From positions 11,484,001-11,548,000 of the forward strand of contig OX291545.1 in the NCBI GenBank assembly GCA_946406115.1: DNA of 64,000 nt. The letters run 5' to 3'. This DNA comes from Apoda limacodes (Eukaryota > Arthropoda > Insecta > Lepidoptera > Limacodidae). The position numbers were made by a program, and so were the translations under genes. Under the pieces are notes generated by a model. That model was not told the origin of the DNA and made no database searches. It was given only the letters and a program-made list of their open reading frames with translations. Numbering within the stretch: position 1 is the first letter of the stretch; every line of letters begins with the position of its first letter. Of the stretch, positions 54,380 to 64,000 are shown piece after piece.

Positions 54380-54570
54380 ATTATTGACGTGACAACGTCT
54401 TATAAATTGGTTTGCCGGGTGACACTTCAAGAAACTGCGTTACGCTCCGCTCACGTTATGCGCTCACAATGAGAGCGAGTGTGAGGCACGCGCCCGCCTA
54501 AGAGCGAGAGAGACAGACATAAAATCATTGTCACGTAAAACTTTCGCCCGTATACCGACTTTACAGGCAA
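54380..54570. repeat. GC-rich interspersed repeat in the JMJD4 intron
   Basis: Starts with the palindrome-like GACGTGACAACGTC at 54385-54398, then TTTGCCGGGTGACACTTCAA, GCGTTACGCTCCGCTCACG and CGAGAGAGACAGACAT. Its composition differs sharply from the AT-rich intron. The phrase is one I associate with repeated lepidopteran sequence, but the class is unknown to me. Confidence 0.45.
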
Positions 54571-54879
54571 CCAGTTTTTTTTTTTTATTTAATTTATATT
54601 CTGTAAAAAGTACCTGATGGAATCTTTTCACTATTGTAAAATTTAAACCAATTTTTCGTTAACAACGAAAAACATTTAATTATTTATGAAGAACCCTTTA
54701 GATAAAATATGTGCAGAAAAGAGAAAAACCTTCCTTCTCACTCTGCAAAATTTTATGATGTCCGGGTTCTTCAAAGAACAACGAATCGCAGTAGCGACAT
54801 TGACTAAGTTTATATTGTAATTAAAATTTATTAATACACAATCTTAAAATGTTGCATGTTACGTGGCTAGTAATTACTA

Positions 54880-57643
54880 CATGTAACAGTTGGGGAAATA
54901 ACGTTTTTAGGGTATGTCGACCCCGCTATATCTCTTGTCCACTGGCTTAAAATAATGGTTGAAACGTCTTTTCAAGGGTTTACTTGGATGACGAATGCAT
55001 TGCAATGCTCAACATTTACTAACCTGAGTGAGCGTTCTAAGACAGTTGCCGAAACTTTGTTGTGTTTACGTTCGCTCCATGCGTCTTATTGTATTTGGGA
55101 TTTAAAATCCGTATGGTTTTAGTGGATAATATGTACAAAATCTATTGTGTGTGTGTTATGATACGTATTTTTAAATAATGTTGTTTACCATTGCCACTCC
55201 AAAATCTACATTTTCTTCGCCGATTAGCGTGGCAAAACGCAATGAAATTATTTTTATTTTTTAATTAATGGCTCTATCATTTCACTGGAGAGGGGAAATC
55301 ACCCAACAAACTTTCAATATGTATGGACAAGGCCTATCCGAAACTGGTCGGGAAGATAAACCAGTTCGATGAAAGAGAGATCATTCCGAAAAATGCACTT
55401 CTCAAGGTTATGATGTCGTTTCACTTTACAGTTCCCAACTCAAGTGTCTGCAACATTGACACAAATGACCGGGCAACCAAAGATATACAGGCATTGCTTC
55501 TCAAAGTTAAAAAGCTTGATTCAGGTCTGGTTACCAACTTTGTTAATCAGCGACTAGTTCTCAAGGTTTATCTGAAAAACCAGCTGAAAGTTTTATGATA
55601 ATGTATCAAAAAGTCTGCTTTAACCCTCTTAGACTGTAGAGGTTACGACCTCTTGTTAAGTGTAAAGGAAGTAAATATGCTAGCGAACGCTTTTACGCAG
55701 CAAATACTTCGTAGTGTTTTTATGAAAATATAATAGATGGTGTCAGTGTGTTTTTAAATAAAAACAATCGGAATTTCGAGTTTGTCATTATTTTTATATT
55801 GATTGACATTCCAGTGTAAAATATAGATCGGACAAGTCTATATAGGTTTGGAGGGCCGATTCCTGTCTCTATCAGGAAGCCCTAGAATATGTAGAATGGC
55901 TTAACATTGCCAGTAGACTTAGGAATAGATACTCCTGTATCCAATATTTATATCGCATCGCCACCATTGCGACTAAATGTAGAAGTTACCAATTGTAATG
56001 GAAAGACGACCCGAGGTCTAAGAAAGGACAACCCAATAACTAAAGAAATAAATCAGCTGTTTTTGTATACTAATTCTCCTAGGTAGAAGGTATGCCTAAA
56101 TGATGTTTATTCTTGTGGCAATTTAAAAGAGCATAATATAGAAAAGATCTCCCAATACCGTATTTTTATTAGGAGCAGAGATTCCAGATACCTAGTAAGA
56201 AATAGGTAGAAGCAGCTTCTTTACGCCCCCGCACGCTGCAGGACTCTAAACATCGGACAAATGTTGTAGAGGCTGACAGGGAAATTTAACGTCGTCTTAT
56301 TGTAGTTTACGAATCAGGCAGACAAATTGACTGGCCTTCAATTTTGATACACGAGCTTCTTCCAGTACCTTTATCGTTGTCAGAAATAAATGGCACACTC
56401 AGATTGTCTGTAAAAGCATCGGTGGTAAAACTTGTTTCTGAAGGCGTGAAATGCCTTAAGTCAGTTGAAATCGATTGCAACATTTTACAACTGATAATAG
56501 ATGCTCAAGCTCAAGTGAAAAACATTGGAAAACCGGCAAACGCCACTACTTTTGTGACCTTGCTGCAATCTACATCGACAGAATAGTTTACCTTGGAAGA
56601 CCATATGCCAGGGTTGACATCCTTTTCGACCGGTATCGTCTACAGTCAATCAAAAGTGGGACTCGCTGCAGACGATCCAGGGGAGCCGCTCTAGTACGAA
56701 GGGAAATTAAAAATGCAGCCGTTCCACTGCCAAAATCTTGGAAGAATTTTCTAGCTCTAGGGGAAAACAAGGCTGACCTCACCCTCTTCCTCTCTGAAGC
56801 ACTTCTTCAGCATAATTTCAGGGTCGTTGAAGTCATTGTATCTGAAGAATTGACATAAGAAGAGGTTGTGCGATCAACCAACTCGGAATCCGACGTCAGT
56901 AGTCCTATCTGCGTCGCATGAAAAGGTCGACACACGCGTTCTACGTGTATGCTGACAACATCGTCATGATGGATAGGGATTCCTATACCTGTTTGCTGCT
57001 GATCCATCATTTCGACAAAATTACTAGCTCCAAAGTGTGAATGATGTGTGGTACGGCAAAAGAAAGGCAGTATATCCCAGTCCATGAGATCTGCAACATT
57101 AAAGATTAAAGAACATCTTAGCTTTCCACGCAGTTATGGGTTGCGACTCGAGATCTCACCTTGCAACGATAACTAAGAAAGCATTGTGGAAAGTCTTTAA
57201 TGGAACGGCTAGCTTTTGAACAATCTAGGGTAGACATGAAGAATAGACTGGCTTGCACCAAGTTGAGCCACCGTCCTCGACAATGTTCGAATTCTATAAA
57301 TGGTTTATTTCTGATCTTCCTAACAACGTTACCAAGGTAAAACGACGTGGTTGATTATTATTTTGTCTGTGCAGTCTTGCAACAGTTTGAATTTTGATTA
57401 AAGGCTTCCGGGCAACAAAATCTCAACGTAAGTCAATTTTGAGAATTGCAATGTGATTTGCATACGAGAAAACCACTAGACAGACGTTTAAATAATAATT
57501 TAAAGCCAACATACAAAGGAAATATAGAGAAAACAGAGTTTTGGCGGTCTAAGTACGGTCCAAATTTCGCTTTGCCATCAGGCAGAGTCGTATTTAGTGG
57601 AGTCGATATGCTCTAAAAACGTTTTTTCCCCAACTGTAACATG
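54880..57643 (+). mobile_element. 2.76 kb inverted-repeat element carrying a decayed uncharacterised protein
   Basis: Left end CATGTAACAGTTGGGG then AAATAACGTTTTTAGG (54880 onward); the complement of the right end gives CATGTTACAGTTGGGG then AAAAAACGTTTTTAGA (57643 downward). The two ends stay about 85% alike over some 50 bases. Flanks AATTACTA (54872-54879) and AATTGCTT (57644-57651) agree at six of eight bases and look like an 8-bp target duplication. The interior has + strand coding remnants (55323-57100). Size, ends and duplication make it a DNA transposon or a cargo element moved by one. Confidence 0.75.
55323..57100 (+). pseudogene. Decayed gene of an uncharacterised invertebrate family inside the inverted-repeat element
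   Basis: Three open pieces lie in order. 55323-55598 has NALLKVMMSFHFTVPNSSVC and IDTNDRATKDIQALLLKVK. 56344-56586 has HELLPVPLSLSEINGTLR and IDAQAQVKNIGKPAN. 56475-56858 has ARVDILFDRYRLQSIKSGTR and VPLPKSWKNFLALGENKADL. Further + strand scraps follow to about 57100 (SESDVSS, MMCGTAKE, YIPVHEI). From memory, proteins with DRVDVxFDRYRxxSIKxGTR and a following HEEADTR region are multi-copy in cnidarians and other invertebrates, with no known function. Stops and frame changes show this copy is dead. Confidence 0.6.
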
Positions 57644-58266
57644 AATTGCTTCTTGCATTGTCTTTTTTTGAAAACGGTCCTATTCTATACCAGTGTCAGT
57701 TATTCACATTTTTATGGTACAGTCAGAAATAAAAATATAAGACACAATGTCTAAAGAAATCGGTAAAGTGCGAGTCAGACTCGCGCATCGTGGGTTCCGT
57801 ACCAACATTTAAGTTCTTAACGAACACTAGTAGTTTCTCTACAGTAATTATAGAGCTCCTCAAGATCTGTATGTCGGATGACAGCTGTTAGACTATAAAG
57901 AACTATTTAACATATAGTTAAAACCCTGAGTTCCTTTTTGTAGTCAAACTACTAAGTCCAACTGGTTTTCTTCCCAAAGGAAATTATGTTTCCTAGTGGT
58001 CAACTATGTATCAGCCAAGTAAAAAATGTGTGCAGTCGTCTTAATTAAAATAACACTCAGGTACTATGTTACTAATTTTACTAGCAATCTTAAAAAAAAT
58101 ATAAAATGTGTAGGTGTAGTCTTAAGCCTTAATTGTAAACATCACTACAGCCATCATCGCCATTACTGTTTTTAAAATAATATTAAATCTAATAATTTGG
58201 TAATCTCTGTTAATGGATTTTTTGATGGTTTACATGTGATACAAAAAATATTGTGGGGGTACATAC
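57644..58266. other. Intron end with a repeat head
   Basis: 57755-57805 carries the head of the hairpin-type repeat (GTGCGAGTCAGACTCGCGCA). The rest up to the JMJD4 donor is AT-rich with nothing recognised. Confidence 0.5.
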
Positions 58267-58760
58267 CAAGAATCTTTTGGCCCAATATAAACAAACATAA
58301 AATCATCTTCTTGATGATCCATGGCAAATTCATTCAGCCAATCAGAAGCAAATATTTCAGGAACTTCATAAAACTTATCATTTGGTCGAACTCTCTTAAG
58401 ATGCCAGTCTTTGAGGTACAACGAACCTTCATGTCTATTACCATTTAAATACCGCATATAATCACCAACTGTTAATAAATCTTTACATTGAGAATTAAAT
58501 TTAATGCTATTACAATTTGCAACAGGAGCTTGCAGTTCGCCATATTCATCTTTAAGGTAACTATAGTTTATTGTTTCATCTTTAACCCACTTTAATGTAC
58601 AATCCCATTTTAATGCTATGTTTTTGATAATACAAGGCAAATTCAGAAGCATGAATTTATCGAAAAATGTTTTGTAGTCTATTGATTCAACTTTCTCAAT
58701 AGTGCAACCATTATAGTCATATACTGGTGTAGCTTTGTCAAAATTTTCAATTTCAATCAT
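58267..58760 (-). CDS. Jmjd4: JMJD4, N-terminal exon
   Basis: The exon starts at ATG 58760-58758 (MIEIENFDKATPVYDYNGCT) and encodes 164 full codons plus two bases: FFDKFMLLNLPCIIKNIA, LTVGDYMRYLNG, LYLKDWHLKR and DDFMFVYIGPKDSW, which is the segment immediately before the HxD motif in JMJD4. Donor CTTG/GTATGT with GT at 58266-58265. Joining to 48148 gives GPKDSW-TPLHVD, as in the family. The gene therefore has an intron of 10,118 bases, large and full of repeats. Confidence 0.93.
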
Positions 58761-58952
58761 AGTTATATTTTTTTTATCTGGAATTCATATAAATGAAGGT
58801 ACAGTGTTTGCATCATGCCAATCATCATTGTAACTATTATTACTTCAATATGTTTTTCGTTTGATCCCAAAATGAGAACCTGAAATAAACAAAATATCCA
58901 TACTAATATTATACATTAAGTATTTTTTTAAAGATTCACGGTTAATATCACT
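58761..58952 (-). promoter_or_regulatory. Upstream region of JMJD4
   Basis: The 190 bases between the JMJD4 start codon and the Penelope-like fragment should hold its 5' UTR and perhaps its promoter. The sequence is AT-rich and no defined box can be asserted. The neighbouring element therefore lies very close to the transcription start. Confidence 0.35.
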
Positions 58953-59515
58953 ATTAAACATTATGTTAAACGGGGTTCTTACCGTGATCAGCTGAGCATA
59001 TGAGCTCCCGATATTTCGGTGCTGTTGCAAGCACCATGATCGCGCCACCGAAAAGTCGGCCATTGCTGAACGTTTACTGGAGTCGGACACTAACCATTGG
59101 ATCGAACTTCACAATACACAAATACTGTCGACAGAAGGCCACTACGTACCTAGACTAGTTAAAAAAGCAATTGAAATAAATAAAGAAATTTCAATACGGA
59201 AGATGGGTTTAAATTGTTGAATACGTGGAATCCAGATTTAGGATTAATAAAAAACAGTCATAAATCAGTACGTTCCGAAAAATGCAGTGACACAGTAAGT
59301 TTATACTGTGATGGTGACTTTCGAGTTAGTTCTAGTTGTTCCGTAACAAAACGAAAAAGAAAGAGGGTAGATATAGATGTTTGCCATAGACTTTGTTCAA
59401 ACTGGCAGGCACGCCAGTCATCCCGCGATCATGGTGCTTGCAACAGCACTGAAATATTGGGAGCTCATATGCTCGGCTGATCACAGTAAGAACCCCGTAT
59501 AACACTATGTTTAAT
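58953..59515 (+). mobile_element. Penelope-like fragment between 92-bp inverted arms
   Basis: The arms 58953-59044 and 59424-59515 are near-perfect inverted copies (ATTAAACATTATGTTA... ACGGGGTTCTTACCGTGATC ... GCACCATGATCGCG). Between them the + strand reads KSAIAERLLESDTNHWIELH, NTQILSTEGHYVPRLVKKA and IEINKEISIRKM, the C-terminal part of a Penelope-like GIY-YIG endonuclease as found in Lepidoptera. A stop follows at 59217. The reverse transcriptase is absent. Penelope-like elements often carry terminal repeats in inverted arrangement, which fits. Confidence 0.7.
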
Positions 59516-59827
59516 ATTATAAATTACTTTCGCAGTAACTCTGTCTGTCTGTTACAAGCTAGTACTCTATAAGGTTCTGAAAAATTGTAAATTAACAATC
59601 TACAGTATTTCACCGTCTAATTGATATGTTTAATGTACAGTTCCCTTCTGGGTATCTTTGCCTGCACTTCACTTAAATTAAAAAACACTAGTTCACACCT
59701 TACATCTTAAAAACAGACACGTAATCCTTTTTATTATTTTTAGCATTAAGAACTTAATTTTTTTTTCTCTGTAAAATTTTATTTTAATGTTTATTGTATG
59801 CACATTAAATACAAAAAATTTTGAAAC

Positions 59828-60065
59828 CAAGGGCGGATCCAGAACAAAAGTTTAGGGGGGGGCGATCATAAGATCTGAAGTTTTTTTTTTTGAACTTTGA
59901 ATCTGCAAACGTAAGTTGCCCAATCGACCCAGCTCGTGCAGTTTTTGAATAATTAAATATAAGTAACCCCAAGTTTTTTTATATGTAATTTATATGTTAT
60001 AAAAGTTATATATTTTAAAAAATGTTACAATTCATTTCTTCCTCGGCCCTCTGGATCCGCACCTG
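59828..60065. mobile_element. hAT-like MITE
   Basis: A 238-bp element with 16-bp inverted ends: CAAGGGCGGATCCAGA on the left and, read from the right, CAGGTGCGGATCCAGA (14 of 16 alike). The ends start with CA(A/G)G, like hAT elements. Flanking octamers TTTGAAAC (59820-59827) and CGTGAAAC (60066-60073) agree at six of eight positions, consistent with an old 8-bp target duplication. No coding content. Confidence 0.65.
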
Positions 60066-60531
60066 CGTGAAACACATCTTAAAGAAATCTCTGCTTAACA
60101 GTGTGGGTTCAATCACGCTTCAACTATTGGACGGATCGAGATGTAACTTTGCACACATATAGGTTATAAATTGGAATAGGACATAGGCAAATTTTAATCC
60201 CGAAAAATTATATAGGTTAGAACCTGGAATAGGATCAGGGCTACTTTTTATCCCGATTAATTAAAAAAACTCTCGCGGGAATATCTAATACCGACCGAGC
60301 TTCAATGAACTATAGCTACATCTAACATAATTAGTAGCAAATTTCATTAGTATAAAAGGAGTTCTACGCCGATAACCTAATTTAGGGCGGGCGGAGCAGC
60401 TGGCAAAATGTAGTAAAGAAAAATAAATATAAAATATTAAGATCAACCTATATGTAATTATATAGTAGGTGGTAAACATAACTTTTAACTAAAATTTTGA
60501 ATAATGTTAGTTCAGTAAAACATGAATTGTG

Positions 60532-60567
<36 letters not shown>

Positions 60568-62099
60568 GTTATTCTCCATCGTATTACCTTTGTAAAACCA
60601 AAAATCCTATGTCTCTATCCCTATCACAATGTAGGCAATTAGCGTTTGAATAAAGGCCTGCCACCACATTATTCTGTGCCTCAGGTAGAGACATTTTTTT
60701 GTGGGTCATTGTATGCACCATGCGCGGGGTAGTGGACGGCAGGGGCCCGGGCAGAACAAAAGAAATCTAGAAGTTTGGTCAAATTAAGTCAAGAGTGTTA
60801 TCGATAAACACGCCGCTGCCTGCCATTCAAACTCCCGATTTGTACGTAAAAATATGCGGGGCTGACGCACTTAGAAAATTTATTAAAATGATAAATAATT
60901 AAAGATATTTGCTTTTAATGAATAAGACTTTTTTCAAACTGTGTATATTTTTTTTACGTTGTTAAAGTTTTAGTATTATGACTGGATGGTGTTAAATTTA
61001 CCTCGGTTCCTTAAATATTTTTTTTAGCAGTTGTATGAATAAATGTTGATTTCCTATCAATACAAATACCTCAGCAAAGTTCTCTTCCGTATTTCAGTTC
61101 TTTTTCTCAGATTTGTCCGGATCCAGAATTTGTTGTTAATATAAGGACAAAATATTGACAGCTTTCTTAAATAACGCCTAAAAATATCATTGTTATGAAT
61201 GCAACATAAATATTTTCTACTCTGTACATCTTAGTAAGGTTCTGGGTTACAGACTTAATTTTTTGTGTTTACTACCTACATAGTCCTTATATCAAAGATT
61301 AGGGTTTATTTTTGGAGAAAAGAAATCAGGTGTCCGGAAGTCAGAAAGGGGAGTAATATTAGGACAGTCGTCCCAAAGGAATTAGCTCCCCTATCCTATT
61401 CCACCCCATTATGGAGCTTTATTATTAGTGTGGCTTTGACTCTTTCTCTCTCTTGTGCTAAAAAACTTCCCATTCTATTTGTCGTTCCAACATTGTAACG
61501 GCTAAATCAATGAACTGATTTGATAAAACTTAGAATAAAGATATATGTATTTTAGTAAAGTTCACGCAAACAAATGACGAGGAAAAGCTAGTTTTTATAA
61601 AAGTTTTTTTTTTTAAATATTGCCTGCAAAAAAAAACTATTTAGGCCGTTATACTGTGGTATGGTTATGGGTAAGAGACCTCATTTTTTCTTATATAGTC
61701 ATCTCATTATCAACAAGATTTAATTTCTGGCAAAAGAAAAAAAAAATGGCATATCATGGCTTCTGTTTATGTTGATTATTCTGCAGTTCATTTAAGGTTT
61801 TTACCATATTAAATTACATGGACCAGTAGTCAACATTCGACATACAAGTACATAAAAAAAAACCTTGTTATGACCTGTGCTTACTTGTAGTGAGTTGGTT
61901 TAAGTTGGATTATTTTAGATTAAAAATCATGGACCATAGTTGTTATGTTATTTGGTCGTTTGCATTCAAAATTATTTATGACATATACATTATATGCCTA
62001 TAAGAAAAAAACATGTTCTAAATATTGCTAGCATGATTGGGTAACAAACAACCATACATTCAAACCTTGCGCCTTTATAATATTAATGGGATAGCCCAT

Positions 62100-62375
62100 A
62101 ATTTATGAATTTTACTTATTGGCGTGGGATTCTTAAGTCAACTCCTTAATTATACTTATGAAATTGGCTTAAGAAAGGTATAGTTTATTTAAGTTCACTT
62201 AAAGTTATTCCCGTGGCAACTTTTGAAATTTTCAAGATAAAAACTATCCTATGTCCTTCCCGGGGACTCAAACTATCTCTACCAAATATCATTTTAATTG
62301 GTTCAGCGGTTTAAGCGTGAAGAGGTAACAGACAGACAGACAGAGTTACTTTTGCATTTATAATATTAGTATAGA
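62100..62375 (+). repeat. SINE-like interspersed repeat
   Basis: Phrases TTCCCGTGGCAACT, TATCCTATGTCCTTCCCGGG, AATTGGTTCAGCGGTTTAAG and GAGGTAACAGACAGACAGAC, ending TTATAATATTAGTATAGAT. This is a common lepidopteran repeat body. A shorter, older relative is at 9661-9915. Confidence 0.6.
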
Positions 62376-63114
62376 TAAAATGCCACTGATATCAAGATAA
62401 AACTTAAATGTTGATTATTGTTTAGTCAATATAATTAAAAATATAGCCTATAACCAGTTTTGATACCCTGCTTGTTTAACAAGGCATGCCAGAAGAAAGT
62501 TGCCACCAATCAGATTATAAGGTAAATCCAAACTACTTGTTGGCGACCTTAATATTCGTTGCCAGTAAATATGACTTTTTTATTAGAAAATCCCATAAAA
62601 AACGACAACAAAAATACAAGGAAATCGTCGATTTTTTATTTCCATTTTGGGATCCCTCTTGATTGATTAGGTTGAGGTGTACAAAAGGGGGAGCTGAGGA
62701 ACGACTTTGAAAAAATTTGATTACTGAAGTAAAATTTTGCGGGCCTTTTTAGACTAAGTTCTAATTCATTCCACTTAAAATCTTACCATAAGAAACTGAG
62801 ATATGTGGATATTAAATTTACTTGGTAAATATATATCATGTATAACACGAATTAAAAAAAAAATATCAGTAGAAAATTAGGATTTACTCAATAAATAAAA
62901 AATAAACAAATATCTCTATGCAAGTAAACAATTGATTGTAACCACAGATAATAGTATACGTCCAGGGATAACAATTTATTTTTTATTTATTCAAAGACGG
63001 CTTGGCAACAAAACCATTCAAAAGTCCAAAGTCTGTCAATTATAACAAAATACTGACCACAGAACACACACGGGTGGGCCCATAACTATAAAAGATACTT
63101 TTCCTTTCTAATGC

Positions 63115-64000
63115 ATCTTCGATGTAGCGAAAGCCTTCGACAAAGTCTGGCACAACGTTCTAATTTATAAATAGTACAATTTTCAGTTGCCAGACCGTAT
63201 CGCCGAATCGTAGCTTTCGCTATATAGTTGCAGGCACTCTCTCGTCCCCCCGTCCCATAGAAGCAGGAGTCCTGCAAGGGTTCGTGCTCGCCCCTATCTT
63301 GTACCTTCTGTACACCAACGACATCCCTAAAACGATAGGTACCCAATTAGCCCTCTTTGCGGACGATACCGCTATCTATACCACCGATAGGCAAGTGAAT
63401 CGAATCACTAAGAGACTCTAACCCGCTATCACCGCCCATGGCGAATGGTTTCGGAAATGGAGAATAGAGGAATGAATCCCTGAATCCCTGAATGAAAAAC
63501 TGAATCCCGACAAAAGCTCTGCCGTCCTCTTTACCGTAGGCCGCCCTCCGCGGCCATCTCCCCTCTCTCTCTCTTCGGTAGTGCCATTCCTTGGCAAAAC
63601 AAGACCAAATATCTCGGTGTGACCCTGGATAAGCGTTTGAACTTTCGCGATCACACCAAAATAGTTATAGACCGAGCCGCTTTTGTCCTCGGTCGTCTTT
63701 ATCCCATGATAGGCAAGTATAGTAAGATGTCGCTTAGAAATAAGCTGACTCTTTACACAACTTGTATCCGCTCCATATTAGCTTACGCTAGTGTTTTCTA
63801 TGCGCTATCCAACCGCAATCTCCATAGACTCGCAATGCGGACTTACACAGAGACTTCGAGCTCCCTAAGATTCCCCAGTATTTCAAAGACCTGGCAGTTC
63901 GCTTTTCGAGCGTACACAAAATCACCCAAATCGATTAATAGTGCAATCCACAACGTATCATCCCCCCGACTGACCTCGGCATGGTCGTAAAACTATCGTT
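63115..64000 (+). mobile_element. Jockey-clade LINE, decayed, running off the window
   Basis: The + strand carries RT pieces: FDVAKAFDKVWHNVL (about 63120), EAGVLQGFVLAPILYLLYTN and LALFADDTAIYTTDRQ (63250-63390, catalytic FADD present), then EWFRKWRIE, and from 63619 the C-terminal region TLDKRLNFRDHTK, DRAAFVLGRLYPMIGKYSKM, SLRNKLTLYTTCIRSILAYA. Same family as the - strand copy at 16445-17620. Several frameshifts and stops, including an inserted duplication near 63470-63500 (GAATCCCTGAATCCCTGAATG). The 3' end is outside the window. Confidence 0.78.

Larger units (their letters stand above)
48149..58266 (-). other. JMJD4 intron (about 10.1 kb)
   Basis: Phase-2 intron spanning 48149-58266. 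It contains the repeat at 50254-50676, a repeat at about 54380-54560 and the inverted-repeat element at 54880-57643, listed separately. The remaining parts (48277-50240, 50690-54360, 57650-58260) are AT-rich. Open frames such as 49923-50162 or 53952-54161 show nothing recognisable. 52700-52740 has alternating GTACGTACG. Confidence 0.85.
59516..63114. other. AT-rich intergenic region with short repeats
   Basis: Contains the hAT-like MITE (59828-60065, separate entry), a decayed short repeat at 60110-60405 (TTGGACGGATCGAGATGTAA, GATAACCTAATTTAGGGCGG), a (TA)n microsatellite at about 60537-60563 and a repeat at 62100-62375 ending AACAGACAGACAGACAGAGT. No gene recognised. Open frames such as 61265-61498 show no recognisable content. 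Confidence 0.6.

Noticed and set aside
60537..60563. TA-alternating tract as a possible transposon target or origin
   Set aside because: Simple (TA)n microsatellite without associated ends.

Overview
The window looks like a piece of an insect nuclear chromosome, most likely from a moth or butterfly (Lepidoptera). Genes are sparse and split by introns with GT/AG boundaries whose phases match. The DNA is AT-rich, and the rest is filled with non-LTR, LTR, Penelope-like and DNA transposons, tRNA-derived SINEs and short repeats of types I associate with Lepidoptera. No species can be named from the sequence alone.

Four conserved host genes are recognisable. (1) The 3' half of mitochondrial ribosomal protein L3 (+ strand, three exons at 3828-4123, 5891-6055 and 7281-7533); its 5' exons lie left of the window. 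(2) An SS18/SSXT homologue, a BAF chromatin-remodelling subunit (- strand, exons 16343-16122 and 14134-13025). (3) Alpha-methylacyl-CoA racemase, AMACR (+ strand, exons 42572-42679 and 46444-47469). (4) JMJD4, a JmjC 2-oxoglutarate oxygenase (- strand, exons 58760-58267 and 48148-47476, with a ~10.1 kb intron). AMACR and JMJD4 are convergent, with six bases between their stop codons. A 66-codon ORF with its own AATAAA lies in the SS18 intron on the same strand and may be a small nested gene.

Layout: 1-3815 holds decayed LINEs. 3828-7533 is mRpL3. 7982-12435 holds LINE remnants of Jockey and RTE type. 13025-16343 is SS18. 16445-18221 holds more LINE pieces and a gypsy protease remnant. About 18350-26536 is a broken Ty3/gypsy element with an env-like gene (errantivirus-like) and a clear 3' LTR only. 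29033-34001 is a 4.97 kb DNA transposon with 16-bp inverted termini, an unusual transposase broken by frameshifts, many GGACAAC-type subterminal repeats and a nested SINE. 34330-36545 is an internally deleted LINE with a DUF4780-like ORF1. 37680-42571 holds repeats plus Harbinger and RTE fragments. 42787-46133 is a pogo-type transposon with an uninterrupted transposase ORF, sitting in AMACR intron 1. The JMJD4 intron contains a 2.76 kb inverted-repeat element (54880-57643) carrying a decayed protein of a family I cannot name. 58953-59515 is a Penelope-like fragment between 92-bp inverted arms. 59516-63110 is AT-rich with a hAT-like MITE, and the window ends inside another LINE.

The most interesting material is in the DNA transposons. 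Two unrelated transposases appear to end in the same small C-terminal domain. Both elements carry arrays of short subterminal motifs, different in each, that look like transposase-binding sites. The element at 54880-57643 links an uncharacterised protein family with inverted termini and a probable 8-bp target duplication. No search was possible, so family assignments rest on recognised motifs.
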